Source of the DNA: Corydoras sp. C115
Taxonomy: Eukaryota; Chordata; Actinopteri; Siluriformes; Callichthyidae
Reading direction: 5' to 3'
NCBI GenBank assembly: GCA_019802505.1
Contig: JAFMOC010000007.1
Span: 2,761,001 to 2,825,000, forward strand
DNA: 64,000 bases
Shown piece after piece: positions 48,401 through 58,530 of this stretch. Each line of letters starts with the position of its first letter. The stretch's first letter is position 1. The position numbers and the translations under genes are program-made. Under the pieces are notes generated by a model, which saw only the letters and a program-made list of their open reading frames with translations, was not told the origin of the DNA and did not search any database.

Positions 48401-51400
48401 TAGTAAGAAAACAAACAAAAATAAGTTCTTTGTCATTTCCTAACTACTTAGCGGGAACATACAGAAGACCATAGTTTTACTATTATTAATTAAACCTTCT
48501 GGGGGGAAAAAGTCTAATTTACTTGTATCCTACAATTTTTACAGTTTGAAATATTTGTAATAATAAATATAATAAATTCTGATACTAAAACTCACCACAA
48601 TTTGAACTAATCAGCTATAGAAATTGGGAAAAGTTTATTTTAGCTTAGTGTTCTTTGTGACAAAGATTTTTTATTCCACAGCTAATGTCACATATAGCTA
48701 ATGAAAAATTTTCCAAGACCTGCCTTAGGTTTACTACCTTCAAATACCGTAAAATCTACCTATTCCACTTCAGTATCTCATTGTTGGCATGTGATTGCAA
48801 ACAGTTTTGTGTGCATCACGCAGAAATTGGGTCTACAATTCTAAAAATAAATTTTAAAAACAGGTTTATTTACAGGTTTCATTTGGGACTGCATCTGTAA
48901 GTAACAGTGTAGAACATTAAAAATGTTACAATAGGCTTGAGGGTGACCAATCTCTACCTGAACAGAGCTTGTGCTGAGAGAACTCACTTAAGAAAGAATG
49001 TGGCATACAGACCTGTTCACGATCATCATTAGCTCGGTCTCTCTCTTCCTGGTGCTGTTTACTCTGTTTTATAGCTTCAGATGCTCTGTGCTGCAGCTTA
49101 TGCAGTAGAGGATTTGTTTTCTGAAGCAACTTCTGAACTTTAAATAGCTAAAGAAACCACCAGAAAAGAAAAAGAAAACACTTTCTAAATATTACTTCAA
49201 CCACAACAGATAATATTCATTATAGAATCACAATCACTTCATTTCTCCAAGTATGTAAAAACATAATACTATGATATAGAAAAAATAAATACTAAAAATA
49301 AAACAGGAGGGTCAGTGGGAAGGAACTAGAAAACAAAATTTTACAAATATGCTGAGATTATATAGTTGAGTGATTCATTATAAAATTGAGTGATTGATTA
49401 TAAAGTGAATGAAATAATTGTGTACAATAACCCAGTGAAAATGTCTGGGCAGTGTGAATTTGGAGTGTGATGCAGAAAACTATTTCTAGATTTGTTTGCA
49501 TTCAACAAACAAAATTAGGTTTATTATTAAAAACACTAACAAATTTTTTTGACTTTCTTCTGTGAAATTAAATTCCACATAAATCATAAGATTTGCAATT
49601 TTAAAAAGTTTGTCAATATTTTTTTTATAATTACATTTAATGCTGAATATTATTGTGTTTCATAGTGTTCAAATCTTTATTAGATATAAATCAGGAAATC
49701 AAAACTGACCAATTCAGCAGTAAATCAAAAACTATGTGATATACTAGCGCTAATAGGACAATGATCCAAAGCACACCTTTAGACTAACGTTCAAATTTTG
49801 ACCAAATTATTTGTCCAATAACCTACAGCTCATTAAAAAGCCCGAGGGTTAAGCTGTAATGAAAGGCGAGTGAAGACATTAGAATCTTGAAAAATCTGAA
49901 AGATTATATAAAGGTAAAAACCAGTGAAGTGAATTCATCGGTTTCTCCTGTTGAGAGTGAGTATAGAGTCATACCTCAGTGGAGAGATGCATGTGATCAT
50001 CCAGATCCTCTTTTAACAGAGTATTCGCTGCATTTAGAGACTCTACATACATTTTATTAAGCTCCACCTAAACAGAGTACAAAAAAAAAGTATCAAGCAA
50101 AATCTATTTAATTAATTTGAATATATTCTCAATTAGGGTGGCACTGTGGCTTAGTATGTTCGCCCTTTAAGTGCTGGGTTCCCGGTTCGAATCCCATTCT
50201 GGGTGGAATTTACATGTTCTCCCCGTGTCCACGTGGGTTTCCAAGGTGAGTTCAAAAAGGGATTCATGGTAAATTGAATGCTCTATATTGTCCCATGTAG
50301 TTGCCCATCTGTGTGTGTCCAGCAATAGATTGGCGCCCTGTCCTGTATGTATCTGTCCAGCATCAAAACGTTCTCCCTTGCGACCATAGTAGAATATAAA
50401 GTGAAAGATGATAGACAACATTTCAAATAGACCTTTTCTTTATGTGTAATATCTATGTTGAAACTTTACATTCTTCAAATTGGTGGCAAGAATGTTCCTG
50501 TATTTATTAAAAATAATATTTTTTTAATATATAACTATATGAACAAAAGTATTGTGACATATCTTTACAGCTTTTCAACTAATTAAATGGTTATTAAAAT
50601 TAGGTATTTCAGTTAGTCTCATTGCACATCCGCACATATATAAATACACTCATAACTAGCATATACTTCTCTCAAAAGCAAGAATTCTAATAAATTGCAA
50701 ATTTATTGCCACTTTAAATGCAAGCATCAATGCTTATAAAAATCTTGAACATCGAGTGATTAGTGCTTGTCTCTCACCAGCTGTGGGTAGGAGTGTGTGA
50801 GGGAAGCTGTAAGCTCCACGTGTGACCCAAGACTCTGCTGGAGGCAAGATATTTGGGAACTATGATGAGAGCGCAACTGCTCCAGCACCTGAAACACCTA
50901 CAAAGAGAACAACTGATCAACTCTTTAGTCCATGAATCATTCCAAACAGAACAGGTCAGAAGGAACAAATTATAGCAGCTCTGTTACAACATATAAAGCT
51001 TTTAAAGACTATAATTTAGATTTTTTTGTTTGCTTTTATGTAATCACTTACAGTACAAAACAAGCTTCCTGACAACCAAGACTGAACTTCACACCAACCT
51101 ACTATAACACCAAACATGAGTGATAATCAAGTAGTTATAGTGAAAGAAATCTCTCCATTTAAAACATTAATGCAAAGTGCACACGCAGGTCAGGAAACCA
51201 TACAGACATCATAATTCAGAACACCATTTTTTTTTTATTTGTGAATTCACTTTATTCTTTCATTCATGTCTCTATAGGCCAGTTTACATTGATTCAAAAA
51301 TATAAAGTTTTATGGTGAGTGTGTTTATGAAAGAAGGTAACCTGTAATCAATCATTTAGTGGGCAGACACACAGGACGGACCTTTTATCTCAATCATGAC

Positions 51401-54400
51401 TCAAACGTGGGACCACTGTGCCACCCTGTCATGCATAAGACAATTATAACAGCTTATATCTGTTAAGGGGGGGGAGGCGCAGCTTCGAATAACAATCAGG
51501 TTTGATGAACTTACAGTATAGTTGGTTTTCTCCATGGCTTCTGACTTGTGGTGTTCTCATTTGTAAGTCGCTTTGGATAAAAGCGTCTGCTAAATGACTA
51601 AATGTAAATGTAAATGTAAGATGAAAATCAATAGGCGCAACCTCTAGACATGTACTAATCTCAGAAGTAGGAAAACAAGTATAATTTTTTTTTTAAAGTA
51701 ATAAAATGATGGAAAACGCTAGGAATAGCACAACTTAATAAAAAGTACACTTTTTTCTCTACAAAAGTATAAATACCAAAGTTCTTGTGTCTGTTTAAAC
51801 AGAATAAGAACATGTCTCTACAGCATGACATTAATTTGACACGTTTTGTTGAATAAATGGCAAGCAAAGGAAGTTAAATATACACACTTCAAACTGTATT
51901 ATTTTTCTATATTAAGTCAGGTACACAAAACACTGAGCATAATTCAATGTATGTAATATAACTACTATATGTACATGGGGCGGCACGGTGGCTTAGTGGT
52001 TAGCACGTTCGCCTCTCAGCACTAGGGATTCCCGTTTCGAATCCCCATCTGGGTGGAGTTTCCATGTTCTCCCCGTGTCTGCGTGGGTTTCCTCCAGGTT
52101 CTCCGGTTTCCTCTCACAGTCCAAAAACATGGATCAAGTCAACTGAGTTCTCCAAATTGCCCCAAATAGAGTGTGTTTGTGTGCGTGTCTGTCTGTGTGA
52201 GTGAGTGTGTCCCCAGCGATAGATTGGCACCCTGTCCTGGGTGTATCTGCCCAGCGCCCGAAACGTTCTCCCCTGGATGGGCATGGGGGAACCCCCCACG
52301 ACCCTAATATAGGATAAAGAGGAAGATGATGGATGGAAATGTCAATTGTGTAAAAGTAACTTCTGCATATAGCAAGCTTTAAGTTAGGAGACAAGAGCTC
52401 GTTACCAAGGCTTTCTCCTTCAGAGCTTCTTCCATCGTTTTCTTCATATCATCCCTTTCCTTCATGCACACACTGTTCTTCTGCTCCATCTTCCTTAGAG
52501 TGTCCATACAGCGAGTATAAAGACCCTTCACCTGACTCACCTACACATATGCATATCACCACATGTATACATACAAATTAATGCATGTATTGAACAAGAA
52601 CACATTTACGAAGGATTTGTAACCATATACACTGAAGTGCTATGCAAATAAATTACTACCTGTTTGGAAACAAGCTGATGATCGTCATTAACTAAACCCT
52701 CTAGCTGCTTCATCCTGAAGAGCACATCTTGTGTCTCAGATTTGACATTCATCTGCACATATAGAAACCTTGGAATTATTAGACTGCTAATAACAGTGAC
52801 TAATTGTTTAGAAGTGTCAATTTGATCTATCTGTCTGTCTGTCAGCCACACTTTATAAACATCCTTTATATTAGAAGTTAGCCACAAAACATTAATTTGT
52901 CTATGTTCTCTCTGCGGAGGCCACGCAACATCCAGGGTGTGTCTTTGCCAACATTTTGCTTAGTGAGCACAGAAATATACTGTAGTGCCCCCAAAATAAA
53001 CAACTTGAAAGCTGAATAAATACATTCTAATTTGAACTAAAAATATGTACATTTAATCTCTTGACTTTACAATGACTTAACAAAGTTGTGAACACGTAGC
53101 AGAAAAAACACAGATAAAATGTTTTCTTATAATTGTAGCTATAAGTAGAGAACCTGCTTGATTTTGGATAAGGCCTGAATGAATTTAAGTGTATTATTAC
53201 CATGGATGTCTGTGTGAGCTGCATGGCCTGAAATAAACAGTGCAGAGTTTCCTGATCATGCTCCAGGGTTTGGATTTGCTCCAGTGCAGTGAGATATAGC
53301 TCTCTGTATGAATCGATCTGAAATCCAAACATTCATTTGAGTCATTTTCACATCACACATTGGAGATTTAAACATAACCTCTAGGAGGCTGGACTCCTGT
53401 TACAAGCTGTATTATCTTTAAACATCTGACCTGACTGAGCTCAGTTTGTTCAGTCTGCACCAACCGATCTCTGAGGCTAGAGGGGCTTTGCCCGGGTCTG
53501 CTACTTCGGTTCTGTGCTGATGTCAGCTGTTGGGACAGGATCTCCACCATAATGAGAGTGGAGATTAACTTCTGTTCCAACTCGGCACGAGACAAACACT
53601 CCAGATTGTTGCGATTAACACTGAAACATGTATATTGAAGTGGTTAAGATTACTGAGGTGAAAAAACAGGAAAAACAGAAAAAAACAAAACCATACAAAC
53701 GTAATGGCTCATGTAAGAATGGTTTACATTCAATAAGTTAAAAGAAATAAAAAATCATATTTGAAAGTTTCCGATGGCATTCAACAAAATCAAACAATTT
53801 AAACAGGGGAGTCCAAATGTGTATATGAGACTGCATACTATATATATTATTTGTAAAAAATATGGAGAATTTTAGGAGTTGGCTTAGTGATTAGCACGTT
53901 CGCCTCTCAGCGCTAGGGATCACAATCTGGGTGGAGTTTCCATGTTCTTCCCGTGTCCACGTGGGTTTCCTCCGGGTTTTCCGGTTTCATCCCACAGTCC
54001 AAAAACATGGATCGAGGTCAATTGAATTCTATAAATTACCCTATGATTAGAGTGTGTTTGTGTGTGTGTGTCTGTGTATGACCAGCGATAGATTGGCGTC
54101 CTGTCCTGGGTGTATCTGCCCAGCGCCTGTTCTCCCCTGCATGGGCATTGGGTTCCCCCCCCGTGACCCTCATAGAGGATAAAGCGGAAGATAATGAATG
54201 AATAATTGATGGATCATTGTGTAAACAATGCAAACATAAATAAATTGGTTTTAACCCTTTTCTGCTCAATTAATGCCTTTTTTCTGAAGGCTGGCACCTC
54301 AGCAGTATTCATGCATACTATGTTAATGCACTCATGCAATGTTGCAGCTGTAATTTACCTCCAAAGTAGAGAATCAGTAGAAGTGCAAGCATCTGTGAAA

Positions 54401-57400
54401 TCTATCTCCTTCCTCTCTGGCAGCAAAGCAGAGGTGTTGGTGCTGCATTCTTTCTGCAATCTTGGCGATGTCCCCACTGAAGCACTGCACTGCTGCACTG
54501 GAGTCACCACTGTTGGAGCTGTGATCTTCCCTGATGCTGCAATCAGGAGTTCTGCCATTTTCCTAAGCTGCTGCTGGAGAGGACCTTTTCCCACCGATGA
54601 AAAATCCATAGTGACTCGTCGATTCTTCTCCTCATCACTGATTTTAACTTCCATTGGGGTTAGAGTGGCATTAAGCTCGGTGGAATTGAGCTGTGGTGGA
54701 GGAATAGGACTATCTGGAAGCCACAACTGGCCGAGAGCTGAACGTTTAGGAGTGGGTGGTTCAGACAGAATGATTTCACTCCAGATCTTCAACTGTGTTT
54801 GTAGATCTATACTTTCTGCACGTAGAATCTCAGAGTGGTCTGGGACAGACATGCTCTGGGGCAGCAAATCTTGGGCTACCAAATTTACAACTTTTGAGGT
54901 TAAACAGTCAGAATTGGTGACACTTGAATAAGCATCATCTTCACGAACACTAATTACATCCCCTTTTGTAGTTATCTGGGTGTTAACTTTTCTAGCCTTG
55001 ATGTGATTTTCTTCAATGCTAGAAGATTGAATCAGATCATCTTGACAAGGGCAACAATCTGGGTTCTGCTCCTCAGACTGAACACAGTGCTCAGTGTCTT
55101 TAGGGAAATTTTCTGAAAATTCAAGCTTCTTAACAAATTCTGTCAGCTGCACCTCATAATTAAGGGTTTCAAGCTTTAACTCACGTTGAGATATTGATGC
55201 AGGAGCGTAAAAGCTGCACTGAGCTCTCCCCTCAGCTTCCAAAGCTGGATTGTTTGTCAAGTCTTCTTTTGTAACAACATTACAATAAAGATGGTCATTT
55301 TTATAAACAACCACTTCACCACCATTTACACTTAGCTCTCTGAGAGGCTGTGCAGGGCTGCAAACGTACAAATTCTTAATGTGTGAAGACATCTCCGTCA
55401 TTTCAGACATGTTCTTGACCTCAATTTCTGCTCCTGGAAAGAAAAATGTTTGGTCACGTTCAAAATGAAGATGATGTTCTGATGAATTTTGATCAGATGA
55501 TTCATCCATGACAGCAGATTGCTGATTCACCAGGTCTAATGGATTATAAGAGGTATTGCTGTAACATTGACCATCCACAGCCACACCAACATCTGTGTTC
55601 CGCTGGTGTTCCACAATATCTTCCACAATAGATTGTATGCCAGTAGAAAAGCTTGTTCTACCATCAGACGCGTTTTGAAGCACTACTTTTTCTTTACAAT
55701 CATCTGGTTTCATCTCAGGTTCATTAGAAATAATGGATTTAAGTGTGATCTGATGTCCTGCTGGATATGAGTGGGGTGTATTATTTAAGCCTGTTGCATG
55801 CTGAGAGGTGAAAAGATTATATAGAGGGTTACAGTTCTCTTTTGATTGTTTCTCAGAGCGGACACTCTCAGACTTGGATTCCTGATGTTTTTGTGTCAGC
55901 ACTGGATCATTACTAATGCTTAACTCCTGTGTGCAGAAGAGTTCTGCAGCTACTTCATTTTCACAACCCGTTTCACCATTTATATTTTCATCTTGTGTTA
56001 AATGAAATCCATGTCCATGATCATCAGCTTTGGACTGACAGTATAGATGATCAGAATGCTCATTTTTAAATGTCTTGGACTTAACTGCCAGATTTTGATC
56101 ATTAGAGATGATCCACTCGTTTGTGACCTGGATTTCACCACCAGTACAGCCAAAGGATTTAAAGTTGAGGTCAGCATCAGTCTTGGTTTTAAAACGGGTT
56201 GCATCCTGATTGTCATCTTCAGTCTGTGTTGGATTAAATTTAGATTCTACAGTTGGGTATTGACTGTACAGAAGACTTGAAACTGCTTGATCAGTTAAAC
56301 TTCCAGGTGTCTGTGGCAGATCTTCCAACTCTGAATCTTTAGAGATGATATCATCTTGGAATAGTGATTCAGAAGCAATCTCAATTTCTCCTCCAGGACA
56401 GGTAAAAAATTTAAAGGTGAGGTCTAAAGCTGGTGACTTGTCTGTAATGGTACGGCAGTAAGGATGCTCTGCATGTTTACAGTCCTGATTCAGAATTTGT
56501 GTCTCTTCCTCCGTCACTGTACTGTTTGGGTCAATTTGTGAATCGTCTTTCAAAAGTGATTCTTCTGGATTGCCAAACACCTCCATCTCTCCTCCAGAAC
56601 AGTAGAAGGATTTAAAGGTGACATCTTGATCATTAAGAGAATCAGAGTTCTCTTCAGAAGCACAAATATTTGAGTCCATTTGGGAGAAATCATTCTGTCG
56701 AAGATTTAAAGTTAAATTAACATAAGATATAATAGTATTAAACTCAAAAGATTTCATATTTCAAGACCTGGTGTAATGACACTGCAGGGATTCATGTAAA
56801 AACCAAGGACAGCAGGGCAATACAGTATGAAATACAATTATTTTAGCTACACAAAGTCTGTGGCTATTTTCTGAATGGCTCAAATGGCATAGGCTTTCAG
56901 AAACTGATATTCATGTTTTAGGCTTGTGTTACTATTTTCTAAGTTCACATCTGCCAAAAGATAAAAATGTCAACATAATCACACACCATAAGTTCTCTGC
57001 TCTATTAGCTGTTCCTTCCACACATGGACTTAAACAGACTCATAGTAACAGAGGATAAATCGCAGGAACAACCACAAGTCACAGACTGCAATGCCCACAA
57101 TAAAATGTTCCTATATTAAATACAGCACTTCATGTTTATTCATTCATATTGCAGATTGGTTCTGACACAGAGCTAAAACACATTTAAGGTGCAGATTTAT
57201 TTCCTGTTTGAACAGTTTAATAAAAACTAATAGTATGGCATGTACTGTAAGCCTGAAGCTTACAGTACATGCATCAAAAGATATTTGGTAGTAATCACAA
57301 AGCCAGTTTTTATAAAGATTTAGTGGTTTTAAAATCATGTGCAGGATCATCTTTTAACCCTGACAAGCTTTAGACTGAATTCTATCAGTGAATAAACTAA

Positions 57401-57865
57401 ACTTTTTACAGTATTTATACATTAAAACTTGTAGAATAAGGCAGCTTACATGATTAACACGTAATGTTTTTATGTGCTATAGTAGCAAATATCCGTGATC
57501 AGAAAGAGAGAATGAGAAGGAAGCTTTTAAAGAAAGAGAATGCATTATTCATCATTCTTGGTCTGTTATTTGTTTTCATACTAAATAAATTACAGACAAA
57601 ATTACTGACAAAATTCAGATTCACAAAATAACTTATTATATTGAGGTACCATTGCAGTGTTCTTGTGGAGGCTGGTGGTTTTAACACTTTGCAGTTGTTG
57701 TACTGATGATATTTTATTCTGCACATCACGCAGTGGCGTTCTGTCTAACCTCGACAAGGACTGAAACACAAAGACAAATAACATTAATTACTGATCTGTC
57801 AAAAAGGCCGCTCCTTTAGTGGCTCTTCAAAGACATGCACTTACAGGTGGTCTGCTGGTCGACAT
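24358..57865 (-). CDS. spag5: SPAG5 (astrin), complete coding region in 25 exons
   Basis: Astrin is a coiled-coil protein of the mitotic spindle and kinetochore that acts with SKAP to stabilise end-on microtubule attachments. Coding exons, 5' to 3' of the gene: 57865-57845, 57760-57650, 56694-54359, 53620-53431, 53317-53201, 52752-52660, 52540-52406, 50897-50778, 50067-49975, 49147-49013, 48397-48304, 47915-47768, 46874-46824, 37272-37098, 36712-36579, 36490-36313, 35339-35234, 33768-33667, 33595-33466, 33374-33242, 28228-28148, 27699-27559, 27452-27378, 25821-25741, 24429-24358. Every junction has AG/GT signals and all phases agree, giving about 1683 residues against about 1190 in human. Residues after about 880 are heptad-rich coiled coil. 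Homology is recognised from the segment after the big exon (MVEILSQQL), from SKSSAFTRIAP in exon 33768-33667, and from the C-terminus (ending LVEFLG). The extra length is N-terminal. The family call is firm; single exon edges could be off by a few bases. Confidence 0.93.
28560..29500 (-). pseudogene. Decayed Tc1 transposase
   Basis: Minus-strand fragments show WGCFSAHGT, FQHDNDPKHT and, after a stop, QYPDLNPIENLWRELK, i.e. the second Asp and the Glu of the DD34E triad. Stops and frameshifts break it and the N-terminal DNA-binding half is barely readable. It cannot make transposase. Confidence 0.82.
29571..31188 (+). mobile_element. Tc1 transposon, complete, with IR/DR ends
   Basis: A 1618-bp element flanked by TA on both sides (29569-29570 and 31189-31190). 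The outermost 29 bases of the two ends are perfect inverted repeats starting CAGTTGTGATCAAATTTATT. Related inner copies (ATTCAACCCC near 29762 and its complement near 30989) show the IR/DR arrangement with about 200-base arms. It carries one intact transposase gene and sits inside an older Tc1. Confidence 0.95.
29947..30969 (+). CDS. Tc1 transposase, intact
   Basis: It cuts and pastes the element at TA sites. The frame is unbroken; the usual start is the ATG at 29947 (MVKAREWSQKTR), giving 340 residues, with a possible upstream ATG at 29935 adding four. The paired helix-turn-helix DNA-binding region covers about residues 1-110 and includes an AT-hook-like GRGRKK. The DDE domain shows WSDETK (first Asp), QQDNDPKH (second Asp) and SPDLNPIENLW (Glu); exactly 34 residues separate the second Asp and the Glu, so DD34E. 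No stop, frameshift or catalytic change was seen. The gene runs opposite to SPAG5 within its intron. Confidence 0.95.
   Translation: MVKAREWSQKTREEVIALHKNGNGYKKIAKLLNIPRDTIGSIIRKFKLKGTVETLPGRGRKKILTATAVRYLKRNVEKNPRVTAKELKKDLSDVGTEVSAQTIRRALHNEDLHARTPRRTPLLTPKNKKSRLQYAKSHVDKPQRFWDSVLWSDETKLELFGTMDQRYVWRRKNQAYEQKNTLPTVKHGGGSIMLWGCFASNGTGKLQRVQGTMNSLQYQEILEENVMESVTNLRLGRRWTFQQDNDPKHTSKSTRAWLNMKGWNILEWPSQSPDLNPIENLWWDLKKAVAVRKPKNVTELEAFAHEEWAKIPIGRCKTLVSSYASRLKAVITGKGCCTKY
31470..31817 (+). repeat. tRNA-derived SINE, full length
   Basis: Near-perfect duplication AATAT(C)TGAGCTCC flanks it (about 31456-31469 and 31816-31828, one C/T difference). Head and body are complete, and the tail is (GAAT)n-like with changes. 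Confidence 0.85.
31829..32755. other. SPAG5 intron sequence, nothing recognised
   Basis: No exon with matching splice phase and no clear repeat is seen between the SINE at 31470 and the (TA)n tract. Confidence 0.4.
32756..32800. repeat. (TA)n microsatellite, left half
   Basis: About 22 TA units. The SINE at 32808-33152 separates it from a second (TA)n run at 33154-33190. Confidence 0.9.
32808..33152 (-). repeat. tRNA-derived SINE inside a (TA)n tract
   Basis: A full-length minus-strand copy with (TA)n on both sides, consistent with insertion into a pre-existing TA microsatellite. The duplication cannot be told from the repeat itself. It lies about 90 bases from SPAG5 exon 33374-33242. Confidence 0.87.
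33154..33190. repeat. (TA)n microsatellite, right half
   Basis: About 18 TA units, ending 52 bases before a SPAG5 exon. Confidence 0.88.
34425..34766 (-). repeat. tRNA-derived SINE, full length
   Basis: Perfect 13-bp duplication CCAAACCTATTCA at 34412-34424 and 34767-34779. Intronic in SPAG5, same strand as the gene. Confidence 0.92.
37420..37964 (+). repeat. Provirus 5' LTR
   Basis: 545 bp, TG...CA ends. It has a TATA-like GGATAAATAGG at about 37731-37741 and AATAAA at about 37866. A run of 13 T at about 37789 is the only difference from the 3' LTR. A TGG-starting primer-binding-site candidate begins at 37967; I did not assign its tRNA. Confidence 0.93.
38535..38850 (+). repeat. Five tandem hairpin units in the provirus leader
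   Basis: Units begin at about 38535, 38592, 38654, 38727 and 38790 (spacing 57-73 bases). Each has GGTAGGTAAATYGG, then TTGGGTT and CCCAAAAG, which form a 6-7 bp stem with a short loop. Loop bases vary (TTTAAGA, TTCAAGA, TTCAACG, TTAAACA) while the stem is kept. It lies between the 5' LTR and gag. Confidence 0.85.
39095..39934 (+). pseudogene. Provirus gag, frameshifted
   Basis: Structural polyprotein. The ATG at 39095 is followed by two Gly codons, a myristoylation-type start. The reading moves through three frames (breaks near 39240 and 39340), so it is not translatable as one protein. A proline-rich stretch lies at about 39485-39560. A CX2CX4HX4C zinc knuckle and a Gly/Arg-rich tail end it. 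It is short for a retroviral Gag, and most of the capsid seems to be missing. Confidence 0.8.
39950..40280 (+). pseudogene. Provirus protease with altered active site
   Basis: In the frame overlapping the end of gag, the aspartic protease signature reads Asp-Thr-Arg-Ala where Asp-Thr/Ser-Gly-Ala is needed. That change should inactivate it. The frame ends at 40280, overlapping the next by a few bases. Confidence 0.7.
40274..41110 (+). pseudogene. Provirus reverse transcriptase, truncated
   Basis: RT fingers and palm are recognisable: motif A (VVDLANAFFSIPL) and motif B (LPQ...SPGIFNQ) are in one frame. The catalytic YVDD at 41037-41048 is in another frame. Similarity stops at about 41110. A continuation of the same RT segment reappears at about 42548-42635 after about 1.4 kb of other sequence. 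Confidence 0.85.
41111..43735. other. Non-coding, AT-rich filler inside the provirus
   Basis: About 2.6 kb where the rest of RT, RNase H and integrase would be expected. Most has no recognisable coding potential. Exceptions are a short RT piece at about 42548-42635 and an open stretch at about 43475-43590 (GNEDWTIITSRKINKI) of unknown kind. A run of more than 20 A lies at about 43624-43645. Confidence 0.55.
43736..44304 (+). pseudogene. Provirus RT-connection, RNase H end and integrase C-terminus
   Basis: A connection-type segment (about 43748-43870, with AFLTSTSFTLSRARKDS) changes frame into an RNase H tail and then a C-terminal integrase module (about 44075-44240; GDCVRLK and EPRWTGQW). 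The zinc-binding and catalytic core domains of integrase are missing. This is a collapsed pol remnant. Confidence 0.7.
44584..45350 (+). pseudogene. Provirus env: TM subunit retained, SU lost
   Basis: Two frames: 44584-44808 (no similarity I can name beyond its join to TM) and 44796-45350. The second has a heptad-rich ectodomain, a CX6CC motif typical of gamma-type TM proteins, one membrane span at about 45125-45210 followed by a Cys-rich stretch, and an acidic cytoplasmic tail. The receptor-binding SU region is essentially gone and the two parts are out of frame, so no working envelope is expected. Confidence 0.8.
45400..45449. repeat. (CT)n run in the provirus 3' region
   Basis: About 50 bases of CT repeats between env and the 3' LTR. 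Confidence 0.9.
45903..46441 (+). repeat. Provirus 3' LTR
   Basis: 539 bp, matching the 5' LTR base for base by eye except that A plus six T replaces the 13-T run. It is preceded by a polypurine tract at about 45892-45902. Confidence 0.93.
46875..47767. other. SPAG5 intron, nothing recognised
   Basis: AT-rich intron between exons 47915-47768 and 46874-46824, with no clear repeat family. Confidence 0.4.
48051..48073. repeat. (TA)n microsatellite
   Basis: About 11 TA units inside a SPAG5 intron. Confidence 0.85.
50136..50411 (+). repeat. tRNA-derived SINE, decayed
   Basis: The head (GGTGGCACTGTGGCTTAG and CGGTTCGAATCC) and parts of the body are readable, with deletions in both the head and the distal body. 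Intronic in SPAG5, opposite strand. Confidence 0.75.
51561..51619 (+). repeat. Conserved SINE/LINE 3'-tail fragment
   Basis: Second copy of the TTGTAAGTCGCTTTGGATAA tail, ending in (AAATGT)n. No body of the same element was recognised beside it. Confidence 0.6.
51978..52337 (+). repeat. tRNA-derived SINE
   Basis: Complete head and body, with a tail changed to GATGATGGATGG. No clear target duplication. Intronic in SPAG5, ending about 70 bases from exon 52540-52406. Confidence 0.85.
53877..54207 (+). repeat. tRNA-derived SINE, head damaged
   Basis: The A box is present (TTGGCTTAGTGA), but the B box region is deleted (CGCTAGGGATCACAATCTGG). The body and (GAAT)n tail are kept. It lies about 150 bases from the large SPAG5 exon. 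Confidence 0.82.
54359..56694 (-). CDS. spag5: SPAG5 large N-terminal exon with repeated GGE motif
   Basis: This 2336-bp exon encodes about 779 residues, nearly half the protein. It is acidic, Ser/Thr-rich and low in predicted order, with no enzymatic domain. A short motif recurs: FKSFYCSGGEMEV (about 56619-56578), FKFFTCPGGEIEI (about 56418-56377), FKSFGCTGGEIQV (about 56166-56125) and weaker forms ending GAEIEV (55449-55417) and GGEVVV (55341-55306). A second short motif, [HP/HL]YC, occurs near several of these. The last part has Ser/Thr-Pro sites (PPTPKRSALG, LTPMEV) and a segment with STNTS that matches the region before the coiled coil in mammalian astrin. The acceptor is at 56695 and the donor at 54358, phase 2. 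Confidence 0.9.
57238..57272. other. Perfect 15-bp stem-loop in a SPAG5 intron
   Basis: GCATGTACTGTAAGC (57238-57252) pairs exactly with GCTTACAGTACATGC (57258-57272) around CTGAA. It lies in the intron between exons 57760-57650 and 56694-54359. Function unknown. Confidence 0.8.
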
Positions 57866-57888
57866 GGCGGTGTTTAAATACGTTCAGT
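57845..57888 (-). other. spag5: SPAG5 exon 2 with the start codon
   Basis: The acceptor TTCTTCAGCAG lies at 57889 and the donor GTAAGTG ends at 57844. The ATG at 57865-57863 opens MSTSRPP, and the exon ends in phase 0 into the next exon (SLSRLDRTPLRDV). The context before the ATG (CCGCC) is a good Kozak match. This start is chosen because it is the first in-frame ATG after a noncoding exon. Confidence 0.8.
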
Positions 57889-58183
57889 CTGCTGAAGAAA
57901 AGAAACAAGTGAAGTAATTAACAAATACGGATTTAATAACCAGATATAGCTATTTATCATTTATAATAAAATGGCGGGATAAAGACGACAGAACGTAAGA
58001 TAATGCGTCGCATCATTACATACAGCAAATACTGAATTCCAGGCAAACAAATAATGACCATGAGAATCGGGTCATGCATTACCGTTAAGCCCAAATAATG
58101 CAGAAAACGTTGCTATCCTGTTGTTAATGTTAACGATTAAAAATAATTATTTTTTTAACTTATCATGTATATTATAAAATAAA

Positions 58184-58184
<1 letters not shown>

Positions 58185-58226
<42 letters not shown>
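58185..58226. repeat. (TAA)n microsatellite
   Basis: About 14 TAA units in SPAG5 intron 1. Confidence 0.9.
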
Positions 58227-58227
<1 letters not shown>

Positions 58228-58530
58228 CCAGCGATTGAGCTGCTCAGCCGATGCCAAATTGCAATATTTCCACGGATAACATAATAAATAGGGTTGTATG
58301 GGCCATTTTATCCGAATGACTACCTCTAGTGTACCTCTATAATGATAAAGATGTGATTTGAAGTGCAGCTTGAGTTTCTAACCTGCTACACTTTAGCGTC
58401 TTAACTGAGCGCAGAATACCAAATAGTTAATCGGAAAATAACAGTGTAATTACCGACCATGTCTCTATAACCGTCTCAACATGTTACAAAAGCTAACATG
58501 TTACAAAAGCTGGATATTTTGAGCTCTTAC

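Noticed and set aside
54206..54931. A 241-residue plus-strand open frame
   Set aside because: It is the complement of the large SPAG5 exon and has no splice or homology support.
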